DNA of 64,000 nt from Tepidimonas fonticaldi (lineage in GTDB: Bacteria > Pseudomonadota > Gammaproteobacteria > Burkholderiales > Burkholderiaceae_C): the NCBI RefSeq assembly GCF_007556755.1, contig NZ_VJOO01000006.1, forward strand, positions 1 through 64,000, given 5' to 3'. A program made the translations under genes and the position numbers. The notes under the pieces were generated by a model. The model was not told the origin of the DNA. It saw only the letters and a list, made by a program, of their open reading frames with translations, and did no database searches. Every line of letters starts with the position of its first letter. Positions within the stretch are counted from its first letter, which is position 1. This document shows, one piece after another, positions 46,322 through 56,570 of this stretch.

Positions 46322-47173
46322 ATGCACGATCACCCGCCAAGCGCGCCGCCCACCGCAACGCCCATTCCGCCGATGGCCAGCCCAGAACCGCACGAACCGC
46401 CCGCCGAGGCCCTGCTGCTGGCCGCCGGCCGCGGCGAGCGCATGCGCCCGTTGACCGACTCGTGCCCCAAGCCCCTGCTGCCCGTGCGCGGCCGGCCGCT
46501 GCTGGTCTGGCATCTGGACGCGCTGGCCCGCGCGGGGGCGAAGCGCGTGCTCATCAACACCGCGTGGCTGGGCGAGCAAATCCCGACGGCTTTGGGCGAC
46601 GCGCACGATGGCCCGCACGGTCCCATGGCGCTGGCCTATTCGATGGAGGGCCGGGACTTCGGCCGCGCCCTGGAAACGGCCGGAGGCATCGCCCGCGCCC
46701 TGCCGCGGCTGGCGGATGTGTTCTGGCTGGCGGCGGGGGATGTCTTCATGCCGGACTTTGGCTTCGACCCGGCGGCGCGGGCGCGCTTTGCCCGCGGCCC
46801 GGCGCTGGCTCACCTGTGGCTGGTGCCCAATCCGCCGCACCATCCGCGCGGCGATTTCGGGCTGGATGCGCAGGGCCTTGCACTCAATCTGCCGGCCGAC
46901 GACCCGCGCCCGCGCTGGACCTATTCCACTGTGGCGCTGCTGCGTCGCGCGCTGTTCGAGCCGCCGTGGTGCGACATCCCCCCCGGCAACCCCGATGGCA
47001 TGGCCGCGCCGCTGGCCCCGCTGCTGCGCCGGGCCATGGCCGCCGGCCGCGTCACCGCCGAAGTCTGGGCAGGCGCCTGGACCGACGTGGGTACCCCGCA
47101 ACGCTGGGCCGCGCTGAACGCGCCATCCGAGACGGCGGGCACGGCGGCAGACCCGACGCTCGAGGGCGGGTGA
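46322..47173 (+). CDS. murU: Sugar-1-phosphate nucleotidyltransferase, MurU-like
   Basis: A 283-residue nucleotidyltransferase of the type that makes UDP-MurNAc from MurNAc-1-phosphate in peptidoglycan recycling (MurU), inferred from length and sequence. The signature LLLAAGRGERMRPLTDSCPK, then PLLPVRGRPLLVWHLDALA, is canonical, and WLAAGDVFMP supplies the metal-binding aspartate. The start is uncertain: ATG 46322 is used, but ATG 46373 would give a protein beginning just before the fold. Usually its partner is the kinase amgK, which is not adjacent here. Confidence 0.8.
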   Translation: MHDHPPSAPPTATPIPPMASPEPHEPPAEALLLAAGRGERMRPLTDSCPKPLLPVRGRPLLVWHLDALARAGAKRVLINTAWLGEQIPTALGDAHDGPHGPMALAYSMEGRDFGRALETAGGIARALPRLADVFWLAAGDVFMPDFGFDPAARARFARGPALAHLWLVPNPPHHPRGDFGLDAQGLALNLPADDPRPRWTYSTVALLRRALFEPPWCDIPPGNPDGMAAPLAPLLRRAMAAGRVTAEVWAGAWTDVGTPQRWAALNAPSETAGTAADPTLEGG

Positions 47174-47242
47174 GCGCACGGCCATGGATCGGCCATGGCC
47201 CGCCCCCGCTGCGGGGGATCGCGCCCCCGTATCATCCCCGCC

Positions 47243-48643
47243 ATGACGACCCCCATCCCCCACCAAGCCCGCTACGCGCAACGGCGCGCCCGGCTGGCGG
47301 CCCAGCTCGGCGACGGCGGCATCGCCATCATCCCCACGGCACCCGAGCGGGTACGCAACCGCGACAGCGAATACCCGTTTCGCTTCGACAGCTATTTCTA
47401 TTATCTGACCGGCTTCACCGAGCCCCGCGCCTGGCTGGTGCTGACGGCCGAGGGGCGCACCACCCTGTTCTGCCAGCCCAAGGACCTGGAGCGCGAAATC
47501 TGGGACGGCTACCGCCTGGGCCCGGCGGCCGCGCCCGGCGCGCTGGGGGTGGACGAGGCCCACTCGGTCGACGAACTGGATGCGCGCCTGCCGAAGCTGC
47601 TGGAAAACCGCCGCGCCGTCTGGTACCCGTTTGCCACGCACGCCGGGCTGGAGGCGCGCATCGACGGCTGGCTGCACAAGGTGCGCGCCCGGGTGCGCTA
47701 TGGGGTGCTGTGCCCCGATGCGCAGCGCGACGTGTGCGCCCTGCTCGACGAAATGCGCCTGGTGAAGGACGCGCACGAGCTCGACGTGATGCGGCGCGCG
47801 GCGCAGATCAGCGCACGGGCCCACATCCGCGCCATGCGCCGCTGCGCGGCCATGATCCGCGCCGGCGAGGAGGTGCGCGAATACCACCTAGACGCGGAGC
47901 TGCTGCACGAGTTTCGCCGCAGCGGCTCGCAGTCGCCGGCCTACGGCAGCATCGTCGCCGCCGGCGCCAACGCCTGCGTGCTGCACTACCGCGCCGACGC
48001 CGCCCCGGTGCGCAACGGCGATCTGGTGCTGATCGACGCCGGCTGCGAGCTGGACGGCTACGCATCCGACATCACGCGCACCTTCCCCGCGAACGGCCGC
48101 TTCAGCGGGCCCCAGCGCGACCTGTACGAACTGGTGCTGGCCTCGCAGCAGGCCGCCATCGACGCGACCCGCCCCGGGGCGCGCTTCGTCGATGCGCACG
48201 ATGCGACGGTCAAGGTGCTGGCGCAGGGCATGCTGGACCTGGGCCTGCTGGACAAGAACGACGTCGGCCACCTGGATGACGTGATCGAGAAGCGGCACTA
48301 CTTCCGCTTCTACATGCACCGCACCGGCCACTGGCTGGGACTGGACGTGCACGACGTCGGCAGCTACATCGAACCGGCCGAGGTGGGCCAGGTGAGCGAG
48401 CGGCGCGACCCGCTGAGCGGCGAGATCATCCGCGACCGCCCCAGCCGCATCCTGCGCCCGGGCATGGTGCTGACCATCGAGCCCGGCCTGTACGTCAGCC
48501 CCGCCGCCGGTGTGCCCGAACACTTTTGGAACCTGGGCATCCGCATCGAGGACGACGCCGTGGTGACCGACGACGGCTGCGAACTGATCACCCGCGACGT
48601 GCCGGTGGCACCCGACGCGATCGAGGCGTTGATGCGGAAGTGA
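47243..48643 (+). CDS. pepP: Xaa-Pro aminopeptidase
   Basis: A 466-residue M24B metallopeptidase that removes the N-terminal residue before proline. An aminopeptidase P N-terminal domain (about residues 5-145; FRFDSYFYYLTGF) is followed by the pita-bread catalytic domain. The five metal ligands are visible: two aspartates in LIDAGCELDGYASDITRTFP, histidine in HRTGHWLGLDVHDVG, and glutamates in LTIEPGLYV and GIRIEDDAVV. ATG 47243 is chosen; 16 earlier codons are unconserved. It lies 69 bases behind murU. Confidence 0.92.
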   Translation: MTTPIPHQARYAQRRARLAAQLGDGGIAIIPTAPERVRNRDSEYPFRFDSYFYYLTGFTEPRAWLVLTAEGRTTLFCQPKDLEREIWDGYRLGPAAAPGALGVDEAHSVDELDARLPKLLENRRAVWYPFATHAGLEARIDGWLHKVRARVRYGVLCPDAQRDVCALLDEMRLVKDAHELDVMRRAAQISARAHIRAMRRCAAMIRAGEEVREYHLDAELLHEFRRSGSQSPAYGSIVAAGANACVLHYRADAAPVRNGDLVLIDAGCELDGYASDITRTFPANGRFSGPQRDLYELVLASQQAAIDATRPGARFVDAHDATVKVLAQGMLDLGLLDKNDVGHLDDVIEKRHYFRFYMHRTGHWLGLDVHDVGSYIEPAEVGQVSERRDPLSGEIIRDRPSRILRPGMVLTIEPGLYVSPAAGVPEHFWNLGIRIEDDAVVTDDGCELITRDVPVAPDAIEALMRK

Positions 48644-48650
48644 GGCGGAG

Positions 48651-48678
48651 CCCCGAGGCGTCAACAGACGCCCTGGGG
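48651..48678. terminator. Strong hairpin between convergent genes
   Basis: GGCGTC and GACGCC with an AACA loop, extended by CCCC/GGGG, give a long stem in the 48-base gap between pepP and the DUF799 gene. There is no T-run, so it may stop transcription weakly or protect mRNA ends. Confidence 0.4.
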
Positions 48679-48691
48679 CCCAGCCACCGGG

Positions 48692-49402
48692 TCACTGGAG
48701 GGGACGATAGCAGTCCGTCCCGTCCTTACCGACGTCCGGACACAATGCCCCAGCCGGCAGTTTTTGACTCCAGATCAAGTGCGACGCCGCCGACCCCGCG
48801 ACGCGATAGGCAAAGTTGCTGCTGTCACGCACGACCTGCGACACCAACGCGTTGATGAGCAACGCCGCCACGCTGCTGGTGTCTTGGTCCACGTCCTCCC
48901 ACTTGGCTTTCCCCTCCCAGAGCAGACGCCCGGTCTTGAGTGAGACCAGCCGCCCTCGCAGGTGGACACGGGCCACGGTCCTCACCAGTTGGTAGTGCGT
49001 TCCGTAGTCGTCGATGTCCACGAAGAGCGCGGCATCGGTGCCAAATACCTCCGCCAGTTTCTCGACCGGGATCTCCTGCACCAAGCCCCAGTCGGTGACC
49101 CCGTTGTCCCGTAGCACCTCTTGGACCACGGTGGGGGCAGGCACCTCGTAACCCTTGGAGGCCAGGGCGACGTACACGTGCGGATAAACGCTCTCGCTCG
49201 CCCGCAGGTCCTTGGCATGGTTGACCGGCGGCAGCACCACCACGGACTGCGGTTTTTCGACGGCGTACTCCGGGGTCGCGACCGTCAAACGGTTGGGATG
49301 CCCGAGCCCCCCGCCATGATTTTGCGCTTGGGCGCCAAGGGGGAGTGCCCCCAGAGTCATGGCCAGCGCCATCACGCCCAACCAGCGATCATGACTTTTC
49401 AT
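48692..49402 (-). CDS. GNA1162/DUF799 putative lipoprotein
   Basis: A 236-residue exported protein with a signal peptide (LGVMALAMTLGALPLGAQA) and the DUF799 region SVVVLPPVNHAKDLRAS, VYPHVYVALASKGYEVP and LFVDIDDYGT. The family prototype is the meningococcal antigen GNA1162. The signal ends AQA rather than in a lipobox cysteine, so this copy is probably secreted without a lipid anchor, an oddity for the family. Its start overlaps the DUF4810 gene by 14 bases and has a GGGAGG site. Third gene of a CsgG-DUF4810-DUF799 operon. Confidence 0.85.
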   Translation of the reverse strand: MKSHDRWLGVMALAMTLGALPLGAQAQNHGGGLGHPNRLTVATPEYAVEKPQSVVVLPPVNHAKDLRASESVYPHVYVALASKGYEVPAPTVVQEVLRDNGVTDWGLVQEIPVEKLAEVFGTDAALFVDIDDYGTHYQLVRTVARVHLRGRLVSLKTGRLLWEGKAKWEDVDQDTSSVAALLINALVSQVVRDSSNFAYRVAGSAASHLIWSQKLPAGALCPDVGKDGTDCYRPLQ

Positions 49403-49787
49403 CGGACTTGCCTCCCTTCGGTTGTTGTGCTTGTTGTGCTTGTTGTTTTTGCAGCCACGTCACGAACGCACGCAACGACGGGTAACGCTGCGCTTCGAGC
49501 TCGAGATACTGCTGCACCTGATCGTGCTGACCCAGCCGCTGGTGGAGCAAGGCCATGTGCATGGCCATACCAGGTGGCATCGGCGTCCCCGCTTTTTCCA
49601 TCAGTGCACGCTGCTGCTCCATCGCTTTCAATTGCTGCTCGGGCGGCAACGCCTGCTTCAAATCCTCGTGCAAGATCGTGGGGTATTGACCCCACTCGTA
49701 TAACGGAGCCCGTTTGGGCCCGGACGCACAACCGGCCAATACCACCGCAGCCGCGACGACGGCCAACGCACTCGATCCCGCGCGCAT
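49389..49787 (-). CDS. DUF4810 lipoprotein
   Basis: A 132-residue lipoprotein with a lipobox (VVLAGCA, cysteine about residue 20), then the DUF4810 pattern PLYEWGQYPTILHEDLKQ and a helical tetratricopeptide-like region (MALLHQRLGQHDQVQQYLEL). The tail is a glutamine repeat (KQQAQQAQQPK) encoded by a GTTGTGCTT triplet-like repeat. It belongs to the same operon as the CsgG-like and GNA1162-like genes, 12 bases after the first. The function is not known; these three proteins recur together in Gram-negative bacteria. Confidence 0.85.
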   Translation of the reverse strand: MRAGSSALAVVAAAVVLAGCASGPKRAPLYEWGQYPTILHEDLKQALPPEQQLKAMEQQRALMEKAGTPMPPGMAMHMALLHQRLGQHDQVQQYLELEAQRYPSLRAFVTWLQKQQAQQAQQPKGGKSDEKS

Positions 49788-49799
49788 TTTCGCTCCCTG

Positions 49800-50516
49800 T
49801 CAGTTGGCCCAGCGGCGCACATCCAACCCCTTGACCAAATCATCGACCGCCTGACGAATCGCCAAATCGATGACTTTGCCCACCAGGGTGGAATCGTATC
49901 CTGCCGTCCCACCAAAACCCAGCACTTCACGGGCCGCCAGCGCATATTCCCCCGCGCCTTGGGCAGAGGCAACCACCGCGCCGGATTGGACATCGGTGAC
50001 GTTGATCATCACCTTGGCATACGCGACCTGCTCTTTGCCCCGGCCCAATATGCCGAACAGTTGTTTGTCTCCGACCTCTTTGCGCCCCATCTCGGTGATA
50101 TGCCCGGAAACGACGAATCGCGCCCCCTTGAGACTGAGCTGCCCACCGGCAATCGACGCCTCCTGCCGGATTTCGCTCATGTTTTCTCGATCCATCACCG
50201 TGAAGCGCCCCGTCTGCGTCAAGTGGGCGATCAAGGCAGTCTTGGCTTGGTTGCCGACGCGATCCACCCCATCCGAAAAGGCGCCACGCATGAAAGCGCT
50301 CTGATTTTCGAATTTACCGATGGACACCGAAACCCGTTGCTGCACCGGGACCGGGGCCGTCGCTTGCGCAATCGCCGCTTGGGTTTGTGTGGCAGCAACA
50401 ACGCGGTTCGTCTCCGTCGCACACCCCGCCAAACCGAGGACGACCGCCGCGCCCCCAAAAACCAGCGCCATCCGGACGCCGGTACCCTTCAGCATACCTG
50501 TGCCATGCTTACTCAC
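49800..50516 (-). CDS. CsgG-family outer-membrane lipoprotein
   Basis: A 238-residue lipoprotein (lipobox LGLAGCA) of the CsgG/HfaB family, which form oligomeric channels or export platforms in the outer membrane. VSVSIGKFENQS, TALIAHLTQTGRFTVMDREN and FVVSGHITEMGRK fit the fold. The GTG at 50516 has GGGAGG five bases upstream and overlaps the stop of a short upstream frame (GTGA). An ATG at 50495 is an alternative. No curli genes are present, so this is the CsgG-like member of the GNA1162-type operon rather than curli. The operon is noticeably lower in GC than its neighbours. Confidence 0.85.
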   Translation of the reverse strand: MSKHGTGMLKGTGVRMALVFGGAAVVLGLAGCATETNRVVAATQTQAAIAQATAPVPVQQRVSVSIGKFENQSAFMRGAFSDGVDRVGNQAKTALIAHLTQTGRFTVMDRENMSEIRQEASIAGGQLSLKGARFVVSGHITEMGRKEVGDKQLFGILGRGKEQVAYAKVMINVTDVQSGAVVASAQGAGEYALAAREVLGFGGTAGYDSTLVGKVIDLAIRQAVDDLVKGLDVRRWAN

Positions 50517-50746
50517 ATGCCCCTCCCTTCTTGCATGTCGTTGATGATGCGTGCCGCAAAGACTGGCGACACCGGGTCAAGTGTATTCAATTGGTTGATC
50601 GCTCGAGCCCGCCCCTCCCGCGTGTTGCATGCCCGCGACACCTCCGCACGAACCAACCCTTCGGGAAATTGGGGGCGATCATCCAAGCGGCAACATGTAC
50701 CGGGTACTTCATCCGCAACGACGCCCCAATGTCGCCCGCCCGACAA
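50513..50746 (-). CDS. Possible short gene or gene fragment coupled to the CsgG-like gene
   Basis: A 77-codon open frame whose stop overlaps the start of the CsgG-like gene (GTGA). The last 30 residues (INQLNTLDPVSPVFAARIIN, then DMQEGRGM) look like a plausible protein C terminus; the first half does not. It fills part of the 313-base gap (50517-50829) in front of the GDSL gene. It may be the eroded end of a lost gene or chance. No homology was recognised. Confidence 0.25.
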   Translation of the reverse strand: MSGGRHWGVVADEVPGTCCRLDDRPQFPEGLVRAEVSRACNTREGRARAINQLNTLDPVSPVFAARIINDMQEGRGM

Positions 50747-50829
50747 ACTGCAAGGGAGAACCCGAATATCCAGACATGCGCACGGATTTCTACAATGCAG
50801 TATTCGGATTTACCTTGGAGGAGCGACCC

Positions 50830-51963
50830 ATGCGCTGGATGCATCGCCTGACTGCCGTTGCCATGGCTGCCGTATTGACCGCGTGTGGCAGCGGCACCGA
50901 CGTGACGGCGATCAGGGTCGCCGGCGACAGCCTGGCCGATGCCGGGACGTTCGGGTTCAAGTTCACGGTGCAAAGCGCGACGCTGGCGCAAACGCGGATC
51001 TGGGTCGATCACGTGGCCGATGCCGCAGACGTGGGCCCGCTGTGTGCGCGCTACACGGCCACCGGGCCGAATGCCGTCGCGGCCAACCCGGCGGCGGCGC
51101 ACTGCACCAACCATGCCGTCGGGGGCGCGCGCATCAATGTGGCGGGAACGGCCGGAGACGCCACCCCCCTGTCCATCCCGCAGCAACTGCGCGATTTGGG
51201 TGCCTCCGCCTATGGCGACCGGGAGGTGCTGCTGGTCGTGGGCGGTGGCAACGATGCCGCCGACCTGATCGGGGCCTACCTGGGCGCCTCGGCGGACGGC
51301 GGGGCCGCGTATGTGGCTCTGCTGGGCGAGCTGCTCAGCCCCGCGCAGGTCGCCCAGGCAGTGGCCGGGGGCAACGCCGGGCTGGCCCAGGCGGGCGGGC
51401 TGTATATGGCCGCGCTGGCCGACCAACTGGCCGACACGCTGCAGGCGCAGGCACTGGCCAAGGGGGCCAAACGGGTGGTCGTGCTCAACGCGCCGGACGT
51501 GACGCGCACCCCGCGCTTCCTGGCGCTGCTGGCAGCCGTCGCCCAATCCAGCGGCGGGGGCGCGACGGGGGCGGCCGTGGCCGAGCAGATCGCCACGACG
51601 GCCCGCGCCTGGGTGAGCGCCTACAACAGCCGGCTGGCCCAGCGCTTTGCGACCGAATCGCGGGTGGCGGTGGTCGACTTCTTCGGCGCCCTGAACCAGT
51701 GGCTGGCCTCACCGGCAACCTATGGTCTGACCAACACGACCTCACCCGCATGCCCTGCCACGGGGACCGATGCCCGGGGTTTGCCGACGTACAGCATCCA
51801 AACCTGCACCGAGGCGTCGCTGACCGCTGCCGCGCCGGCCGGCGCGGGCGCGGGTTGGTGGAACAGCTACGTGTTCTCGGACAACTTCCACGGCACGCCC
51901 CGCACCAACGCGCTGATGGGCAACCTGGTCAACGACACGCTGCGCGCGCGGGGGTGGATGTGA
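50830..51963 (+). CDS. SGNH/GDSL-family lipoprotein esterase
   Basis: A 377-residue exported GDSL hydrolase. The ATG at 50830 has GGAGGA nine bases upstream, and a lipobox ([10 protein letters not shown]) puts the anchor cysteine near residue 20. The nucleophile serine is in [11 protein letters not shown], the oxyanion glycine in NHAVGGARI, the asparagine in [11 protein letters not shown], and the acid/histidine pair near the end is [10 protein letters not shown]. The family acts on esters of lipids or polysaccharides; no autotransporter domain follows. A TACAAT at 50791 could be its -10 box. It is convergent with the LonH gene. Confidence 0.85.
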   Translation: MRWMHRLTAVAMAAVLTACGSGTDVTAIRVAGDSLADAGTFGFKFTVQSATLAQTRIWVDHVADAADVGPLCARYTATGPNAVAANPAAAHCTNHAVGGARINVAGTAGDATPLSIPQQLRDLGASAYGDREVLLVVGGGNDAADLIGAYLGASADGGAAYVALLGELLSPAQVAQAVAGGNAGLAQAGGLYMAALADQLADTLQAQALAKGAKRVVVLNAPDVTRTPRFLALLAAVAQSSGGGATGAAVAEQIATTARAWVSAYNSRLAQRFATESRVAVVDFFGALNQWLASPATYGLTNTTSPACPATGTDARGLPTYSIQTCTEASLTAAAPAGAGAGWWNSYVFSDNFHGTPRTNALMGNLVNDTLRARGWM

Positions 51964-51970
51964 CAGACGC

Positions 51971-51990
51971 CGGGCGGGTATAACCGCCCG
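51971..51990. terminator. GC hairpin between convergent GDSL and LonH genes
   Basis: CGGGCGG and CCGCCCG form a 7-bp stem around GTATAA in the 34-base gap. It has no T-run. Confidence 0.4.
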
Positions 51991-51997
51991 CAGACCC

Positions 51998-54493
51998 TCA
52001 CCCCCTGCGCCGCCACGCGCGCGGGTTGCCCGCCCGCAGGCAGGCGCGGCGGTAGGCGACCAGCGTGGCCGCGGCGCGGCCGAGCACGCTGTCGGGCGGG
52101 AAGGCTTCGTCCGGCGGGGCCACGCCGCCGCCCGCAGCCCGGGCCCCTTCGGCGCCGAAGGGCACGCCGGTCAGCAGGGCCATGCCGTCGGCGACATGGT
52201 CCACGGCCCAGACGTGGAAGCGCCCCGCGGCGACGGCCTCGCAGACCTCGTCGGCGAGCATCAGATGGCGGCGGTTGCGCGCGGGGATCAGGACGCCCTG
52301 GCTGCCGTCCAGCCCAGCCGCCGCGCAGACGCGATAGAAGCCTTCGATTTTTTCGTTGACGCCGCCGATGGGCAGCACCTCGCCGAAGGCGTTGATGGCG
52401 CCGGTGACGGCGATGCCTTGCCGCAACGGCAGGCCGGACAGCGAGGACAGCAGGGCGTAGAACTCGGCGCAGGAGGCGGAATCGCCCTCGATGCCCGCAT
52501 ACTCCTGCTCGAACATGATGGAGGCGGTCAGCGCCAGCGGGGCCAGGGGAGCGAACAGGGCCGACAGGTAGCTGTGCAGCACCAGCACGGCCTTGTCGTG
52601 GATGGGGCCGGAGAGGGCCACTTCGCGCTCGATGTTGAGCAGCCCCTCGGTGCCCGGCAGGGTGCGGGCGGCCACCCGTATGGGCAGGCCGAAACGGTAG
52701 TCGCCCAGATCGATGACCGACAGGCCGTTGAGCTGACCGATGCGCGCGCCGTGCAGGTGGACCAGGCGGTCGCCATCGGCCACGGCCTCGCGCAGGCGCT
52801 CGTCCGGGTAGTCGTGGCGGCGGTTGCGGGCGGCGATGGCGGCGGCCACATCCTCGCGTTCCACCCGGCGGGCGCCGCGGCGGCGCGCGACTTCGGCGGC
52901 TTCGACCACCAGGGCTTCGGTGCGCGCGAAGGCGGCGCTCTGGCGGGCGCGGTCCTCGGCCTCGCGGTGGCTGTCCTCGATCAGACGCGCCACGGCCGCC
53001 GCGCTGAAGGGCGGCAACCCCAGGCGCGCGCCCGTGTGCGCAACGAAGACGCCGGTGGCGCGCCGCGTGGCGTCGCTGGCGCCGAAGGTCTCGGCAAAGT
53101 CCACCTTGATGCGAAAGTGCCGCGCAAACTCCGGGTCGCCCTCCTGCAGGGCGTAGAACTGCTCGTTGGAGCCGATCAGCACCAGCTTGACGTCCACATC
53201 CACCGCCTCGGGCTCGAGCGAGGTGGTGGCCAGCGCCGAAAACATCGTGCCCGGCTCTTCGATCTGCAGCCGGCCGCTGCGCAGAAAGCGGCGCAGCTTC
53301 TCCCACACCAGGTCGTCGGCGAACAGGTCGCGCAGGTGCAGCATCAGAAAGCCGCCGTGCGCACGCAGCAGGCTGCCGGCGCGGATGCGGCTGAAGTCGG
53401 TCACCAGCACGTCGTTGTCGGTCTGGTATTCGATGCTGCCGAACAGCGGCCGGTACAGGGGGTTGTTCTCGATGATGACCGGCGCGCCGACCGTCTCGGC
53501 GTTGTCCACCACGAGGTTGACGCGGTAGCGCTGCAGCCGGCGCTCCAGCGCGTCGCGGCGGTCGTCTTCGTCCTCGGGGTCGGCGGGCTCGAACAGCTCC
53601 AGGTGGTCGAGCACGTCCTGCTCGACCGCATCCAGCCACTGGCCGAGCTTGCGCGTGTCCTTGAACTGCTTGCGCAGGCCTTGGCGGATGGCGTCGAGCT
53701 CGCGGTCCAGCACCGGGCGCACGGCCTGCCGGCGCAGCGACTCCACGCCGTCGCGCAACGCGCGCTCCAGCGGGCCGGTCACCTCCAGAAACCGCAGGAT
53801 TTCGGCACGCAGCTCGCGCTCGCCCTCGTCGTAGGCGGCCCGGCGGGCCGGATCGAGCGCGGCCATGGCGTCGGCGGTCAACGGCTCGCCGCGCTCGTCG
53901 ATGAGGGTGAAGATGAGCTGCCCGCTGTCGCGCCGCAGCGCGAAGTGCCGCGCCCGCGCAAACGCGGACAGAGCGGCGTAGGCTTCGGCCTCGCGGTCGC
54001 TGTAGGTCTTTTCCAGCGCGGACAGCGCGGCTTTGAAGCTGGGCTCGTTGAGGCGCTTGGGGATCTCGGCCTGCAGGACGCGGCAAAACTCGACCATGCG
54101 CTGGCGCAGCGCGCGCCCCTGGCCTGCGGGCAGCCGCAGCGCACGCGGCCGCTCGGGGGTGGCGAAGTTGTGCAGGTAGCACAGATCGGGCGGCACCGGG
54201 CGGGCGGCCGCGGCGGCACGCATCTCTTGCTGCAGCAGGGTGGAGCGCCCGGTCCCCACCTCGCCCAGCACGAACAGGTGGTAGTGCGGCTGGTCGATGG
54301 CGAGGCCAAAGCGGGCGGCGGTCTGCGCCCGCTCCTGCCCGATCCAGGGCAGCGGCTCGTGGGCCAGCTCGGTCGTGTCCTCGAAGCCCAGGGTGGCCGG
54401 GTCGATGCGCAGGCGCAGCGCATCCGCCGGCAGCCGCTGCGCACCGCCGGAGGGGACACCGGCATTTGCGGCGACAGTAGCAGGGTGGTCCAT
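51998..54493 (-). CDS. LonH-like (YcbZ-type) protease
   Basis: An 831-residue protein with a P-loop segment near residue 77-85, a long helical insertion (about 140-330), an AAA-like region, and a C-terminal Lon (S16) protease domain. Catalytic Ser672 in EGDSAS and Lys715 in VNEKIEGF are 43 residues apart, exactly as in Lon. The P-loop reads GEVGTGRST, with arginine where lysine normally binds nucleotide, so ATP use is doubtful. Proteins of this type are annotated as Lon-like or LonH and their substrates are unknown. It stands alone and is divergent from the remnant gene at 54562. Confidence 0.88.
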   Translation of the reverse strand: MDHPATVAANAGVPSGGAQRLPADALRLRIDPATLGFEDTTELAHEPLPWIGQERAQTAARFGLAIDQPHYHLFVLGEVGTGRSTLLQQEMRAAAAARPVPPDLCYLHNFATPERPRALRLPAGQGRALRQRMVEFCRVLQAEIPKRLNEPSFKAALSALEKTYSDREAEAYAALSAFARARHFALRRDSGQLIFTLIDERGEPLTADAMAALDPARRAAYDEGERELRAEILRFLEVTGPLERALRDGVESLRRQAVRPVLDRELDAIRQGLRKQFKDTRKLGQWLDAVEQDVLDHLELFEPADPEDEDDRRDALERRLQRYRVNLVVDNAETVGAPVIIENNPLYRPLFGSIEYQTDNDVLVTDFSRIRAGSLLRAHGGFLMLHLRDLFADDLVWEKLRRFLRSGRLQIEEPGTMFSALATTSLEPEAVDVDVKLVLIGSNEQFYALQEGDPEFARHFRIKVDFAETFGASDATRRATGVFVAHTGARLGLPPFSAAAVARLIEDSHREAEDRARQSAAFARTEALVVEAAEVARRRGARRVEREDVAAAIAARNRRHDYPDERLREAVADGDRLVHLHGARIGQLNGLSVIDLGDYRFGLPIRVAARTLPGTEGLLNIEREVALSGPIHDKAVLVLHSYLSALFAPLAPLALTASIMFEQEYAGIEGDSASCAEFYALLSSLSGLPLRQGIAVTGAINAFGEVLPIGGVNEKIEGFYRVCAAAGLDGSQGVLIPARNRRHLMLADEVCEAVAAGRFHVWAVDHVADGMALLTGVPFGAEGARAAGGGVAPPDEAFPPDSVLGRAAATLVAYRRACLRAGNPRAWRRRG

Positions 54494-54561
54494 GCGGCCA
54501 GTCTAGCGCCGTTCGTCGGCGGCGACTGCAGCGCGGGCGCGACAGGGCCGATATCCCGTCC

Positions 54562-55163
54562 ATGGAAATCGCCCACAGCGCCATCCGCCTGCACAGCCAG
54601 ACGCAGCACACCCGCGCCACCGTGCTGCACGAGCGGCTGCAGGCGTGGCGCGGCCCGCGCCCAAGCCGCCCGGCAGGCCCAAGCCTCCCATGCGCTCGAC
54701 GGCCCCGATGCGCCGAGCGCGGCGGAAGACGCCGCGGAACACGCCTCGCTGGATCCGCGTCTTCCGCGTCTGCGCACGCTGGTGCGCATGATCGAGGCGC
54801 TGACGGGCCTGCGCGTGCGGGTGTTCCAGGCCAAAGACTGGCCGGACGCCTCCACCGAAGGGACGGCTGAGGTTCCGAATGCGGTACCCACTGCCGCCAG
54901 CCCGAACGGGGCAGCCGGGGGAGCGCCCGCATCCGTGGGCTGGGGGCTGGCTTACGATCGGGTCGAGATTCGCGTCGAGTCCCAGTCCCTGGCCTTCCAG
55001 GCCAGCGGGCGGGTGGTGGCAAGCCGGCGTCGGCGCGCTGTATCTGGGCCGCATCGACACGCCGTTTGCGCTGGGCGATGCGGGGCGCCTGCGCAGCAGC
55101 GGTCTGTACCTGACCGAAGCCGGCACGGCGCGCGCGCTGCAACAGATCGATCTGGCCGTTTAG
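54562..55163 (+). pseudogene. Decayed gene: N- and C-terminal pieces in three frames
   Basis: Three frames carry pieces of one protein type. Frame one from ATG 54562 reads [18 protein letters not shown]. Frame two (about 54650-55020) reads [20 protein letters not shown] and [20 protein letters not shown]. Frame three (about 55020-55163) reads [17 protein letters not shown] and ends LQQIDLAV. I recall that full-length homologues in related bacteria join these ends by a calcium-binding-like middle of roughly 200-300 residues, absent here. At least two frame changes and one internal deletion have occurred. Pieces are real but no product can be made. The parent protein's function is unknown. Confidence 0.65.
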
Positions 55164-55192
55164 CCGACCGCGCGGCGCCCTACACTTGCGGG

Positions 55193-56020
<828 letters not shown>

Positions 56021-56035
56021 GTCGCCGGGGGCGCG

Positions 56036-56566
56036 TCAGCCCGCCGCGGCGACCCGGGTGCACAAGCCGGCCAGCGCGTGCTCGACCGCGGCCGCCCGCA
56101 CCGCGGCGCGGTCGCCGTCGAAGCGCTGGCACTGCGCCTGGACCTGCCCCTCCACACACCAGCCAAACCAAACCGTGCCAACCGGCTTGGCGGCGCTGCC
56201 CCCACTGGGCCCCGCGATGCCGGTGATGGCCACCGCCGCCTGCACCTGCGCCGCAGCCGCGGCACCGCGCGCCATGGCCCGGGCGACCGGTTCGCTCACC
56301 GCCCCGTGGGTGGCAATCAGGCCATCATCCACCCCCAGGTCGGCCACCTTGGCGGCGTTGGAGTAGGTGACGAAACCGCGCTCGAACCAGTCGCTGGAGC
56401 CAGCCAGCGACGTGCAGCACGCGGCCACCAGCCCGCCCGTGCAGCTTTCCGCCGTGGCCAGGCGCCAGCGGCGCGCCAGCAGCGCCGCCGACAACTCCGC
56501 GAGCAACGGCCAGACCGTGGGGGGCAGCCACAGCAGCGGGGAGGCGGGGACCACGGGCGCACTCAC
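56036..56566 (-). CDS. pncC: Nicotinamide-nucleotide amidohydrolase PncC (CinA C-terminal type)
   Basis: A 176-residue enzyme that deamidates NMN to nicotinate mononucleotide in NAD salvage. ATAESCTGGLVAACCTSLAG, SDWFERGFVTYSNAAKVADL, AITGIAGPSGGS and KPVGTVWFG are the family marks; the nucleophile serine lies in the first. It is the stand-alone form, without the N-terminal CinA domain. The GTG at 56566 begins four bases after pgpA stops, in the same minus-strand operon. Confidence 0.9.
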   Translation of the reverse strand: MSAPVVPASPLLWLPPTVWPLLAELSAALLARRWRLATAESCTGGLVAACCTSLAGSSDWFERGFVTYSNAAKVADLGVDDGLIATHGAVSEPVARAMARGAAAAAQVQAAVAITGIAGPSGGSAAKPVGTVWFGWCVEGQVQAQCQRFDGDRAAVRAAAVEHALAGLCTRVAAAG

Positions 56567-56570
56567 CGCC

